Shown here: positions 1 through 9,200 of the stretch, piece by piece | Layout of the letters: each line of letters begins with the position of its first letter | Numbering within the stretch: the first letter of the stretch is position 1 | Source of the DNA: Bacteroidales bacterium | GTDB taxonomy: Bacteria > Bacteroidota > Bacteroidia > Bacteroidales > UBA932 | Assembly (NCBI GenBank): GCA_017561885.1 | Contig: JAFZBF010000008.1 | Location: 16,131 to 80,130 of the forward strand | Direction of reading: 5' to 3' | DNA length: 64,000 nt | Notes under the pieces: model-generated | What the model saw: only the letters and a program-made list of their open reading frames with translations | The model's database searches: none | What the model was told of the DNA's origin: nothing | Translations under genes and position numbers: made by a program

Positions 1-974
1 TCCTGCTGGAGAAAGAGACCGGATCGATGCTGGTCTATATCGGATTCCTGCTGGTGTTCTACCGTGAAGGAATGAGCGGATGGTTCCTTCTTGCCGGCCT
101 GTTCGCGATTCTGCTGTTCATTTTGGGACTTGCGGTTTCGCCCTTCGTGGCGATGCTGGTCCTTACAGGAAGCCTGATGCTGGTTTATTTCATAAAACAT
201 CAGCGGGCGCTCTTCGGGATAATAGTGACAGTCCTTTCCATCACCCTGCTGGCCTTCCTGCCGAAAATCCTCTCCATCGAAGCCATCGCCGCGAAGAATC
301 CCTTCCCCGCAGAAATCTGGGTCGCCCTCATCTGCTGCGCCGCAGCCGTTTTCCTGTTGGTAAAGAATTTTGTCCTGCGCACCAAGAACAAGTTCCTCCG
401 CAACATCCTCCTGTGCTATATCATGATGACAGGCTTCATCTTTTCGGTGCAGTTCATCTTCAACAATGTGCTTCAGGACCACCAGAGGGCCAGGATAGAG
501 GTACTGCTGGGAATGAAGGACGATCCCAAGGGAGTCGGATATAACGTCCATCAATCCCTGATCGCCATAGGTTCAGGAGGACTGTTCGGAAAAGGCTTCA
601 TGCGCGGCACCCAGACACGTTTCGACTTCGTTCCGGAGCAGACCACCGACTTCATTTTCTGCACCATCGGTGAAGAATGGGGGTTCGTAGGTTCGCTGGG
701 AGTGCTGGTGCTGTATTTCCTGCTTCTGATGCGCATTCTGAACAAAGCGGAGCAGAACAGCGACAATTTCACCAGAATCTACGGATACTGCGTCGCCAGC
801 TGCCTGCTTATGCACATCCTTATCAATATATGCATGACCATCGGCCTTATGCCGGTGATCGGCATTCCCCTGCCCTTCCTGAGCTACGGAGGATCGTCTC
901 TGATAGCTTTCACAATACTGCTGTTCATATTCATCAGACTTGATCTTGACCAGTGGAGATATCTTAAACAATAA
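1..974 (+). CDS. rodA: Rod-shape protein RodA (SEDS family), 5' end missing
   Basis: This is the C-terminal part of a SEDS-family membrane glycosyltransferase that polymerises lipid II during cell elongation, working with a class B PBP. The reading frame is already open at position 3 and runs without a stop into the first internal ATG (27), so the gene starts before the window. Visible are several hydrophobic membrane segments, the family motif ETGSMLVY (usually PDxGTALV), a GKGFMRGTQTRFDFVPEQTTDFIF loop (compare GSGLGxGTQxxLxFLPExxTDFIF), and the C-terminal GIPLPFLSYGGSSL segment. The combination is nearer RodA than FtsW. In Bacteroidota rodA usually follows mreC-mreD-pbp2, which would lie to the left. 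The stop lies 19 bp before the likely gcvP start. Confidence 0.9.
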   Translation, partial: LLEKETGSMLVYIGFLLVFYREGMSGWFLLAGLFAILLFILGLAVSPFVAMLVLTGSLMLVYFIKHQRALFGIIVTVLSITLLAFLPKILSIEAIAAKNPFPAEIWVALICCAAAVFLLVKNFVLRTKNKFLRNILLCYIMMTGFIFSVQFIFNNVLQDHQRARIEVLLGMKDDPKGVGYNVHQSLIAIGSGGLFGKGFMRGTQTRFDFVPEQTTDFIFCTIGEEWGFVGSLGVLVLYFLLLMRILNKAEQNSDNFTRIYGYCVASCLLMHILINICMTIGLMPVIGIPLPFLSYGGSSLIAFTILLFIFIRLDLDQWRYLKQ

Positions 975-993
975 TTTAACCTGCATACTGCAT

Positions 994-3798
994 ATGAATT
1001 TTGCACAAAGACACAACGGTCCCCGGGACTTTCAGGTAAAGAAGATGCTCGAAGCAATCGGAGCAGAATCTATAGACGAACTTATCAGCCAGACCGTTCC
1101 GGCTGACATAATGCTGGACGCCCCCCTGGACCTCGCCCCGGCGATGAGCGAATCGGAATATCTGGCTTCGCTTAAGAAAATCGCCGCCAGGAACAGGCAC
1201 GTCCGTTCGATGATTGGAATGGGATTCTACGGGACTGCATCTCCGGCCGTGATTGTACGCAACATATTCGAAAATCCCAGCTGGTATACCTCCTATACTC
1301 CTTACCAGTCCGAGATATCCCAGGGCAGGCTGGAGGCCCTCATCGTATTCCAGACCATGATATCGTCGCTCACCGGCTTCGAACTGTCCAACTGCTCGAT
1401 GCTCGACGACGCCACAGCCGCTGCAGAAGCAATGCGTATGATGTTCAACCTCCGCAGCCGCAGCATGGTCCAGTCAGGATACAACAAGTTGTTCGTCGAC
1501 GAGAATGTCTTCCCGCAAGTCCTGTCTGTGCTCCAGACCCGTGCACTCCCTCTCGGCATCGAAGTGGTGACCGGAGATTTTCAGAAGCGCAATCTCAGCG
1601 ACAGGTTCTTCGGAGCAATAGTCCAGTATCCCGCAGCCAACGGCGAAATCCGCGACTACAGTGAATTCTGCGCCAATGCCCATATGAACGACGTGCTGGT
1701 CACCGCTTACTGTGACCTGCTTGCACTGACCCTGATCAAGGAGCCGGCCGCCTGGGGTGCGGACATTGCAGTAGGTTCCGCCCAGCGTTTCGGTCTGCCG
1801 ATGGGATTCGGAGGTCCTACGGCCGGATTCATGGCCACCCGTGAAGAATACAAGCGCAGCCTTCCGGGACGTATCATCGGAGCTTCGGTCGACCGCCTCG
1901 GCAACACTGGGTACAGGCTTGCACTCCAGACCCGTGAGCAGCATATCAAACGGGACAAAGCCACTTCGAACATCTGCACGGCCACTGCCCTCATGGCGAT
2001 CATGTCCGGAATGTATGCAGTATGGCATGGTCCGCAGGGACTCCGCGAAATTGCTATGAAAGTGCACGGTTACGCCAGCGACTTCGCCGCAAAACTTGTA
2101 AAGAGCGGTTATCGCATCGTATCCGGCAATTTCTTCGACACCGTCGAGGTGATGGCTCCCAACATCGAGGCCATCAGCGAAAGGGCCGTCGAAGCCGGCT
2201 ACAACTTCTATTATACCCCGGACAACCATATCCGCATCAGTTTCGATGAAATGTCGTCCGACACCGAAGCCGTGAAGATCAGGGACATCTTCAGCTGCGT
2301 CTCCGCCGTCCAGGCACAGCCCGCAACCCCTGAGTTCATGGCCCGCGAGACACCGATACTCACCGAAGAGGTCTTCAATTCATATCATTCCGAGACGGAG
2401 ATGATGAGATACATCAAGAAGTTGGAACGTCGCGACATTTCCTTGACCCACAGCATGATTCCGCTTGGATCCTGCACCATGAAGCTCAATGCCGCCGCGG
2501 AGATGCTTCCTCTCAGCTGGACTGAGTTCGGCAACGTCCATCCGTTCGCTCCGCTTCCGCAGGCGGAAGGAACGATGACCCTGATCAAGGATCTCGAGAA
2601 AGACCTGGCCACCATCACCGGATTCGCCGCATGCTCCCTCCAGCCTAACAGCGGCGCGGCGGGAGAATATGCTGGACTTATGACAATCCGAGGCTATCTC
2701 CACGCAAACGGCCAGGACGGACGCGACATCATGCTGCTCCCCACTTCAGCCCACGGCACCAATCCTGCCTCTGCGGCGATGGCTGGTTTCAACATCTCGC
2801 TCGTCGACTGCGACGAAAACGGCAACATCAACGTAGAGCAGCTCAAGGAGAAAGTCCAGCAGGCAGGTGACAAGCTTGCCGGAATAATGATCACATATCC
2901 TTCCACCCACGGAGTGTTTGAAGCGCGCATCCGTGAAATCGTTGCGGCAATCCACGACGGAGGCGGCCTGGTATATATGGACGGGGCCAATATGAACGCC
3001 CAGGTAGGCCTGACCAATCCCGGCACCATAGGAGCCGACATCTGCCACCTCAACCTGCACAAGACATTCGCGATGCCCCACGGCGGAGGCGGTCCCGGAG
3101 TCGGCCCGATCTGCTGCACCGAAGCTCTCAAACCATATCTGCCCGGACATCCCCTGGTTCCGCAATGCGGCGGCAAAGGAATGACCGCAGTATCGGCGGC
3201 TCCTTTCGGATCTGCCCTGCTGCTCCCGATAACCCACGCATACATCAAGATGCTGGGCGCCGAAGGTCTTCGCAAGGCAAGCGAGATAGCAATTCTCAAC
3301 GCCAACTACATATCAGCGAAGCTTAAGCCCGAACTGGACACCCTCTATACCGGAACAACCGGCCGCGTGGCCCACGAATGCATCATCGACCTTCGCAATT
3401 TCAAGGCAGAATACGGAGTGGATGCAACCGACGTCGCAAAGAGGCTTATGGACTTCGGTTTTCACGCTCCTACTCTCAGCTTCCCGGTACACGAGACGCT
3501 GATGGTAGAGCCGACCGAGAGTGAATCTCTCGAAGAGCTCGACCGTTTCATCGAAGCCCTGAAGACCATCGTGGCAGAATGCGAAGACATCAAGGCCGGC
3601 AAGCTGGATGCAGAAGACAACCCTCTGAAGATGGCGCCGCACACAGCCAATGAGGTCACTGCCGACACCTGGGTACATCCTTACGGAAGGGAACAGGCCG
3701 CATATCCTCTCAAATGGATCCGCGACAACAAGTTCTGGCCATATTCAGCCCGCATAGACAACGGGTTCGGCGACCGCAACCTCAAGGCGAAAATTTGA
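994..3798 (+). CDS. gcvP: Glycine dehydrogenase (aminomethyl-transferring), single-chain P protein
   Basis: P protein of the glycine cleavage system: PLP-dependent decarboxylation of glycine and transfer of the aminomethyl group to lipoyl-H protein, in the cytoplasm. It has 934 residues, the length of the fused (alpha plus beta) homodimeric form. The start at 994 gives [12 protein letters not shown], close to the family N-terminus; an in-frame codon at 940 would overlap rodA. The first half carries [19 protein letters not shown] and [14 protein letters not shown]; the second half carries the PLP-lysine motif [16 protein letters not shown] with Lys690. The gcvT and gcvH genes are not adjacent. 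No glycine riboswitch is seen upstream, where rodA lies. Confidence 0.97.
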   Translation: MNFAQRHNGPRDFQVKKMLEAIGAESIDELISQTVPADIMLDAPLDLAPAMSESEYLASLKKIAARNRHVRSMIGMGFYGTASPAVIVRNIFENPSWYTSYTPYQSEISQGRLEALIVFQTMISSLTGFELSNCSMLDDATAAAEAMRMMFNLRSRSMVQSGYNKLFVDENVFPQVLSVLQTRALPLGIEVVTGDFQKRNLSDRFFGAIVQYPAANGEIRDYSEFCANAHMNDVLVTAYCDLLALTLIKEPAAWGADIAVGSAQRFGLPMGFGGPTAGFMATREEYKRSLPGRIIGASVDRLGNTGYRLALQTREQHIKRDKATSNICTATALMAIMSGMYAVWHGPQGLREIAMKVHGYASDFAAKLVKSGYRIVSGNFFDTVEVMAPNIEAISERAVEAGYNFYYTPDNHIRISFDEMSSDTEAVKIRDIFSCVSAVQAQPATPEFMARETPILTEEVFNSYHSETEMMRYIKKLERRDISLTHSMIPLGSCTMKLNAAAEMLPLSWTEFGNVHPFAPLPQAEGTMTLIKDLEKDLATITGFAACSLQPNSGAAGEYAGLMTIRGYLHANGQDGRDIMLLPTSAHGTNPASAAMAGFNISLVDCDENGNINVEQLKEKVQQAGDKLAGIMITYPSTHGVFEARIREIVAAIHDGGGLVYMDGANMNAQVGLTNPGTIGADICHLNLHKTFAMPHGGGGPGVGPICCTEALKPYLPGHPLVPQCGGKGMTAVSAAPFGSALLLPITHAYIKMLGAEGLRKASEIAILNANYISAKLKPELDTLYTGTTGRVAHECIIDLRNFKAEYGVDATDVAKRLMDFGFHAPTLSFPVHETLMVEPTESESLEELDRFIEALKTIVAECEDIKAGKLDAEDNPLKMAPHTANEVTADTWVHPYGREQAAYPLKWIRDNKFWPYSARIDNGFGDRNLKAKI

Positions 3799-3826
3799 TT
3801 ATAAACGTTTATAATCAATTATTTTA

Positions 3827-3834
3827 TAAATTTG
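3827..3834 (+). promoter_or_regulatory. Promoter -7 box for pgk
   Basis: TAAATTTG matches the Bacteroidota -7 consensus TAnnTTTG and lies 32 nt before the pgk ATG, in the AT-rich gap after gcvP. No convincing -33 TTTG is present at the usual spacing, so only the -7 box is claimed. Confidence 0.5.
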
Positions 3835-3866
3835 CAGCCGCGAAAGAAAACAAAATCCAAAATATT

Positions 3867-5117
3867 ATGCAAAACATCTCCAGCTACGATTTCAAAGGCA
3901 AAAAGGCCATTGTCAGGGTGGACTTCAATGTTCCTCTGGATGAAAATTTCAAAATCACTGACGACACCCGCATCAGGGCCGCCATCCCCACTTTGAAGAA
4001 AGTACTCGAAAAAGGTGGCTCGCTCATAATCATGTCCCATCTCGGACGTCCCAAGGGAGTTGACGAGAAATACTCTCTGAAACACATCATCTACCGTGTT
4101 GAAGAACTTCTCGGCACAAAGGTCCAGTTCGCTGACGATTGTATGAAGGCCGGTGCACAAGCCGCCGCCCTCAAGCCCGGCGAAGTGCTTCTGCTCGAAA
4201 ACCTGCGTTTCTATGCAGAAGAGGAAGGCAAACCGAGAGGTCTTGCAGCTGACGCTACCGATGAGGAGAAGAAAGCTGCCAAAGCTGTCGTCAAGGCCAG
4301 CCAGAAAGAATTCGTGAAGACTCTTGCAAGCTATGCCGACTGCTACATCAACGACGCATTCGGAACTGCACACCGCGCCCACGCTTCTACAGCCCTCATC
4401 GCATCATACTTCCCGAACGACAAGATGTTCGGCTACGTGATGGAGGGCGAGATCGCCGCTATCGACAAAGTGCTCGGCAATCCCGCACGCCCCCTCACCG
4501 CTATCATCGGCGGCGCAAAGGTTTCATCTAAGATCGGTATCATCGAGCATCTTCTCGACCTCGTCGACAACCTGATCATCGGCGGCGGTATGGTATATAC
4601 CTTCAAGAAAGCCCAGGGCGGCAAGATCGGAAATTCTCTCTGCGAAGACGACCAGATGGATGTGGCACTCAACATCCTCGCCAGGGCAAAGGAGAAAGGC
4701 GTCAACGTATGCCTCTCTGACAAAGTCGTTGCTGCAGATGCTTTCGCAAACGACGCCAAGACCATCATCTGCGATTCTGACAACATTCCTGACGGATTCG
4801 AAGGAATGGATGCAGCTCCCGAGTCAATCGAAGTTGCCAAGCAGATCATCATGGAGTCAAAGACCATCCTTTGGAACGGTCCTGTAGGCGTATTCGAGAT
4901 GCCGAATTTCGCTGTCGGAACAAACGCCATCGCACAATCGCTCAAGGAAGCTACCGACAAAGGCGCTTTCACCCTCGTAGGCGGCGGCGACTCAGTCGCA
5001 GCAGTAACCCAGATGGGCTATGCCGACAAGGTCAGCTACGTTTCTACCGGCGGCGGCGCAATGCTCGAGTATCTCGAAGGCAAAGTGCTCCCCGGCATCG
5101 CAGCCATCAGGGAATAA
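3867..5117 (+). CDS. pgk: Phosphoglycerate kinase
   Basis: Glycolytic/gluconeogenic enzyme that interconverts 1,3-bisphosphoglycerate plus ADP and 3-phosphoglycerate plus ATP. It has 416 residues, normal for the family. Motifs in order: [42 protein letters not shown] (substrate side), [19 protein letters not shown] and the nucleotide-binding GGGDSVAAV. The ATG at 3867 gives [24 protein letters not shown], the expected N-terminus; the longer open frame from 3714 overlaps gcvP and is not translated as pgk. It has its own promoter and a strong terminator, so it appears to be a single-gene unit. Confidence 0.98.
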   Translation: MQNISSYDFKGKKAIVRVDFNVPLDENFKITDDTRIRAAIPTLKKVLEKGGSLIIMSHLGRPKGVDEKYSLKHIIYRVEELLGTKVQFADDCMKAGAQAAALKPGEVLLLENLRFYAEEEGKPRGLAADATDEEKKAAKAVVKASQKEFVKTLASYADCYINDAFGTAHRAHASTALIASYFPNDKMFGYVMEGEIAAIDKVLGNPARPLTAIIGGAKVSSKIGIIEHLLDLVDNLIIGGGMVYTFKKAQGGKIGNSLCEDDQMDVALNILARAKEKGVNVCLSDKVVAADAFANDAKTIICDSDNIPDGFEGMDAAPESIEVAKQIIMESKTILWNGPVGVFEMPNFAVGTNAIAQSLKEATDKGAFTLVGGGDSVAAVTQMGYADKVSYVSTGGGAMLEYLEGKVLPGIAAIRE

Positions 5118-5137
5118 TCAGTACCGGTTATTTCGAC

Positions 5138-5171
5138 AAACCCCGGAAGACGAAGCTTCCGGGGTTTTGTT
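5138..5171 (+). terminator. Intrinsic terminator of pgk
   Basis: A perfect 12-bp stem (5138-5149 with 5156-5167, core CCCCGGAAG/CTTCCGGGG), a 6-nt loop and a T-rich tail (TTTTGTTTTG) lie 20 bp after the pgk stop. Confidence 0.9.
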
Positions 5172-5185
5172 TTGCCCTGCTCCGG

Positions 5186-5216
5186 TTGACGATTCTAAAT
5201 AATTATAGTACCTTTA
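5186..5216 (+). promoter_or_regulatory. Promoter of the BIG2/GH43/GH20 group
   Basis: TTG at 5186-5188, a 20-nt spacer and TACCTTTA at 5209-5216 (one mismatch to TAnnTTTG) lie 25 nt before the start codon at 5242 and directly after the pgk terminator. This is the Bacteroidota promoter layout, and it likely drives the following three genes. Confidence 0.55.
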
Positions 5217-5241
5217 TAAGTTGGATTAAATCGTTTATCCC

Positions 5242-7824
5242 ATGAAAAGACTTTCCGTTATCAGCTGGATGCTGATCAGCATATTGACACTTTCCGCCTG
5301 CAGGGAGCAGGTAATCGAAATCAAGGTATCTTCCATAGCCCTTAATTCAGCAGCTCTGTCCCTCACTGAAGGTGAAAGCTATAAACTCAATGCGACTGTC
5401 AGCCCGGACAATGCCTCTGACAAAAGTATAATCTGGAGTTCTTCCGATGCAGGCATAGCGAGTGTCGAGGACGGAATGGTGACCGCCGTCAAGGAAGGTT
5501 CCGCCGTCATCACGGCTGCCAGCAAAGACGGCGGTGCCAGCGCAACCTGTCCCGTGACTGTATCAGCCAGGAACATCCCCGTCGAAAGCATCACTCTGAA
5601 CATGAATGAGCTCGTGATGAGAGCCGGCAATACTTATTCTTTAACCGCTACCGTAAAGCCGGACGATGCTACGGACAAGAAGGTCACGTGGACTACCAAC
5701 AACCCCTCTGTCGCCACGGTCGAAGACGGACTGGTAACCGCAGTCGGCAAGGGTGCCGCTTCCATTACCGCGACTGCCGGAGGGAAGAATGCCAGCTGTA
5801 CGGTGACAGTCAAGGAAGCGACCATCCACGTAACTTCCGTAACTCTCGACCAGACCAGCCTCTCGATCCTGGTAGACGAGAGCGCGACTCTCACTGCCAC
5901 GGTCAAACCTGACGATGCGACAGACAAGACAGTTACCTGGGAATCTTCCGACACAAAGGTCCTGACGGTATACGGAGGCAAGGTGACTGGCGTTTCGGCA
6001 GGCACGGCAACCGTAAAGGCAACTGCAGACGGGGTATCTGCCACCTGTGAAGTTCAGGTCACAGCAAGGATTCCCGTTGAGAAAGTCACTCTCGACTGCA
6101 AGACTCTTACCCTCTCTCTGGGGCAGACCGACACCCTTGTGGCCACTGTCTTTCCTGAGAATGCCACTGACAAGACCGTCACCTGGGATTCTTCAGACGA
6201 TGACGTGGTAAGCGTCAGGAACGGCATAATAAACGGCGTTTCTCTCGGAAAAGCGATTGTAACTGCAACTGCGGGTGAGAAATCTGCAAGCTGTTCAGTA
6301 ACTGTCAAAGCTGTAGAAGTAGACTCCATCACCCTTGACAGGACTTCCCTGTCCCTGAATCCCAAAGAGGAAGAAAAGCTGACCGTAACATTCCATCCTG
6401 CCAACGCGACTGACAAGACAGTAACCTGGACTTCCAGCGATGAAACTGTAGCGACTGTATTGGACGGAACCGTCAGGGCAATCGCCACCGGTATGGCCAC
6501 CATCACTGCAAAGTCCGGCAATGCGACTGCAACATGCGAGGTGAGAGTCAACAATGACAACTATCTGACAATATCCAACCTGACAAATGCCGAAGGAACC
6601 CTGACCCTCAAGGCCAACGGCACTTCAACCCCAGCCATCACTCTTGAATATTCTACAGACAACGGCCATACCTGGATCGAACTTAAAGAAATCAAGACTA
6701 CCCAGACTATCACAATCCCTTCAAGAGGGTCTGTGCGCCTCTGTGGAGAAAATCCTTCTTATTTTACTTCATTAGGCAGCAAACAAAGCTGGTGGTCTCT
6801 TTCTGCCGACGTGATCCACAGCGTCAGCGGAGATCTGATGACAATCTCATCCGACTCCGAAGAAATCCACAGCAAATATGCGTTCTATAAATTTTTCAAC
6901 GGTGATACCAAGCTGAAATCAGCACAGTCCCTCAAGCTGTCGGCAACCATCATGTCAGACCGCTGCTACGAACTTATGTTCGAAGGCTGTACTTCTTTGG
7001 AGAAGGCACCTGTCATATCTGCCGCCACACTGGCGACAGCGTGCTTCAAATCCATGTTCCAAGGTTGCGAGGCATTGACTGACGCCCCCAAGCTAACTGC
7101 AATGACAATGAAATCATACTGCTACGATTCCATGTTCGAAGATTGCACTGCACTGAAGACCGCTCCGGACCTGCCGGCTGACAAACTCGCACAAAGCTGT
7201 TACGCTGAAATGTTCAAGGACTGCACCTCGCTCGAAAAGGCACCTGCTCTTCCGGCAATAAGTATGGAGGGATTATGCTACAATTCGATGTTCATGAACT
7301 GCAGTTCTTTGAAAGATGCGCCCAGGATGTCGGCAAGAGTGTTGGCGCTCGGATGCTTTACAGCAATGTTCCATAGTTGCATCAGCCTTGAGAAAGCTCC
7401 GGACCTGCCTGCCACCAGACTTCAGGAGAAGTGCTATTACCAGATGTTCGCCAACTGCCAGGCGCTGACCGAAGCGCCCAAGCTGCCTGCCACTACTCTT
7501 GCTAACGGCTGCTACTCATATATGTTCAGCCTTTGCAAATCCCTTAAGGACGCTCCGGTATTGCCTGCGGAGACATTGGCGAAAAACTGCTATGAACAGA
7601 TGTTCGCCGGTTGCAGCAGTCTTTGTAACATCACCTGCCTTGCCACGGATATCTCTGCCGCAAACTGCACGGCCGGCTGGACCGGAAACGTGGAGGCAGA
7701 AGGCATTTTCACCAAGAGCCCCAAGATGGAAAACTGGCTTTCAGGCCCGTCGGGAATTCCTATAGGATGGACCGTTGAAGACTATGCTGAAGCCAATGAT
7801 ACTGATGAATCTAATAACCAATAA
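5242..7824 (+). CDS. Surface lipoprotein with five BIG2 Ig-like domains and nine Cys-paired leucine-rich repeats
   Basis: A large exported lipoprotein, 860 residues. The N-terminus is a type II signal peptide with lipobox LSAC (Cys20). Residues about 28-440 hold five Ig-like BIG2 domains of about 83 residues, each with the signature TVxPxxATDKxVTWxSSD...V...G.V.AVxxGxAxITA. A linker of about 130 residues follows, then nine exact 26-residue repeats (residues 575-808) of pattern C[YF]xxMFxxCxxLxxAPxLPAxxL, related to BspA/DUF285-type leucine-rich repeats. The C-terminal FTKSPKMENWLSGPSGIPIGW segment is usual in such proteins. A role in adhesion or glycan binding at the cell surface is inferred from the domains and from the two glycosidase genes that follow (8-bp gap to the next). 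No catalytic domain is seen. Confidence 0.85.
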   Translation: MKRLSVISWMLISILTLSACREQVIEIKVSSIALNSAALSLTEGESYKLNATVSPDNASDKSIIWSSSDAGIASVEDGMVTAVKEGSAVITAASKDGGASATCPVTVSARNIPVESITLNMNELVMRAGNTYSLTATVKPDDATDKKVTWTTNNPSVATVEDGLVTAVGKGAASITATAGGKNASCTVTVKEATIHVTSVTLDQTSLSILVDESATLTATVKPDDATDKTVTWESSDTKVLTVYGGKVTGVSAGTATVKATADGVSATCEVQVTARIPVEKVTLDCKTLTLSLGQTDTLVATVFPENATDKTVTWDSSDDDVVSVRNGIINGVSLGKAIVTATAGEKSASCSVTVKAVEVDSITLDRTSLSLNPKEEEKLTVTFHPANATDKTVTWTSSDETVATVLDGTVRAIATGMATITAKSGNATATCEVRVNNDNYLTISNLTNAEGTLTLKANGTSTPAITLEYSTDNGHTWIELKEIKTTQTITIPSRGSVRLCGENPSYFTSLGSKQSWWSLSADVIHSVSGDLMTISSDSEEIHSKYAFYKFFNGDTKLKSAQSLKLSATIMSDRCYELMFEGCTSLEKAPVISAATLATACFKSMFQGCEALTDAPKLTAMTMKSYCYDSMFEDCTALKTAPDLPADKLAQSCYAEMFKDCTSLEKAPALPAISMEGLCYNSMFMNCSSLKDAPRMSARVLALGCFTAMFHSCISLEKAPDLPATRLQEKCYYQMFANCQALTEAPKLPATTLANGCYSYMFSLCKSLKDAPVLPAETLAKNCYEQMFAGCSSLCNITCLATDISAANCTAGWTGNVEAEGIFTKSPKMENWLSGPSGIPIGWTVEDYAEANDTDESNNQ
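6964..7665 (+). repeat. Nine in-phase 78-bp coding repeats (26-residue leucine-rich repeats)
   Basis: Nine consecutive units of exactly 78 bp encode C[YF]xxMFxxCxSLxxAPxLPA repeats with no insertion or deletion. Each unit keeps two Cys at repeat positions 1 and 9. The units differ at the DNA level, so the array is old or under protein-level selection, not a recent slippage expansion. Confidence 0.9.
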
Positions 7825-7832
7825 AACAAGAT

Positions 7833-9191
7833 ATGAAAAACAGACTGACCTTAACGATTGCTATTGCATTGTTCTCTTCAATCGTAATGGCAAATGCACA
7901 GAACCCCATCATCCGCGATCAGTTCACGGCTGACCCCAGCGCCCACTACTTCGAGGGCAGGGTTTATGTCTATCCTTCTCACGACATCCCCGCAACGGTC
8001 GACTACGCCCGTAAAGACTGGTTCGTCATGGAAGACTACCATGTCTTTTCTTCCGACAACCTCGTAGACTGGGTTGACCACGGCAGGATCATCACCCAGA
8101 ACGCAGTTGAATGGGTACAGCCCAATTCCTTCCAGATGTGGGCTCCTGACTGCAACTACAAGGACGGCAAATATTACTTCTACTTCCCCGCAACTGGAAA
8201 GCGCGTGAACGGGCAGAGACCTGACGGCAGCATCGGCGTCGCCGTTTCAGACACACCTTACGGTCCGTTCGTTCCGGAAGAGACTGCCATAAAGGGAACC
8301 TTCGGCATCGACCCCTGCTGCTTCATCGACGATGACGGCCAGGCATATCTCGTATGGGCAGGCGGCGGACTTGTCATCTGCAAGCTGAAAGACAATATGA
8401 AAGAACTGGACGGAGAGCCCGTAAGGATCGACGCCATTCCGAGAGGACAGACCGAGGGCCCGTACCTCTTCAAGGCCAACGGCAAATACTACTTCAGCTT
8501 CCCCTGGGTCGAGGCCGAGCGCGAGTGCCTCGCATACTGCATGGCCGACAATCCCATGGGTCCTTACGAGTTCAAGGGAAAGATCATGGAGCAGCACGCT
8601 GACGTATGCTGGACCAACCACCATTCTGTAGTAGAGGTTGACGGCCAGTGGTATCTGTTCTATCATCACAACGACTATTCACCTTACTTCGACAAGAACC
8701 GTTCAGTATGCGTGGACAGCCTATTCTTCAATGCCGACGGCACCATCCAGGAGGTTAAGCCCACCAAGCGCGGCGTTGGTATCACCAAGGCCACCAGCCA
8801 GATCCAGATCGACCGCTACTCCGACATCAAGGACACCTGCACCGACATCCAGTTCGTAAATGCCGACCGTACCTTCGACGGTTGGAAAGTGATCCTCTAC
8901 AACACCATCCAGGAGAGGGAACCCATCTGGGTAAGATACAACAGGGTTGACTTCGGCAAGGACAAACTCAATACCGCTGTCATGAAGGTCCTGTCTCTCG
9001 CCGGAGGCAAGGTTGACATAAGGCTCGACGCTATCGACGGCCCGACCATCGCCACCTTCGATGTGGCCGGCAATCCGGGCTGGGTGGAGAACAAGATTCC
9101 CATGTCTGACTTCAAACCGGGCGTCCATGACCTCTTCGCCGTAATGACTTCCGGCAGCTGCATCCAGATCGACTGGGTAAGTTTCAAATAG
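7833..9191 (+). CDS. Glycoside hydrolase family 43 enzyme with C-terminal CBM6-like domain
   Basis: Exported glycosidase of 452 residues with a Sec signal peptide ending ANA-Q (residues 1-22). The five-bladed propeller of GH43 is recognised by the three acidic residues: Asp34 (TADPSAHYFEG, general base), Asp160 (GIDPCCFIDDDG, pKa modulator) and Glu208 (GQTEGPYLF, general acid). Aromatic repeats such as KYYFYFP and KYYFSFP are typical. Residues about 335-452 form a beta-rich domain ending IQIDWVSFK, as in CBM6. Family members mostly cleave alpha-L-arabinofuranosides or beta-xylosides; the exact substrate cannot be read here. It lies 8 bp after the BIG2/LRR lipoprotein and 9 bp before the GH20 gene, so the three are probably cotranscribed. 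Confidence 0.9.
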   Translation: MKNRLTLTIAIALFSSIVMANAQNPIIRDQFTADPSAHYFEGRVYVYPSHDIPATVDYARKDWFVMEDYHVFSSDNLVDWVDHGRIITQNAVEWVQPNSFQMWAPDCNYKDGKYYFYFPATGKRVNGQRPDGSIGVAVSDTPYGPFVPEETAIKGTFGIDPCCFIDDDGQAYLVWAGGGLVICKLKDNMKELDGEPVRIDAIPRGQTEGPYLFKANGKYYFSFPWVEAERECLAYCMADNPMGPYEFKGKIMEQHADVCWTNHHSVVEVDGQWYLFYHHNDYSPYFDKNRSVCVDSLFFNADGTIQEVKPTKRGVGITKATSQIQIDRYSDIKDTCTDIQFVNADRTFDGWKVILYNTIQEREPIWVRYNRVDFGKDKLNTAVMKVLSLAGGKVDIRLDAIDGPTIATFDVAGNPGWVENKIPMSDFKPGVHDLFAVMTSGSCIQIDWVSFK

Positions 9192-9200
9192 ACTGACATT

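Noticed and set aside
940..993. gcvP start at 940
   Set aside because: It would overlap rodA by 35 bp and add 18 residues before the conserved N-terminus [12 protein letters not shown] at 994.
6964..7665. CRISPR-like periodic repeat
   Set aside because: The 78-bp period is coding, in frame, and varies in sequence along the whole unit; it is a protein repeat.
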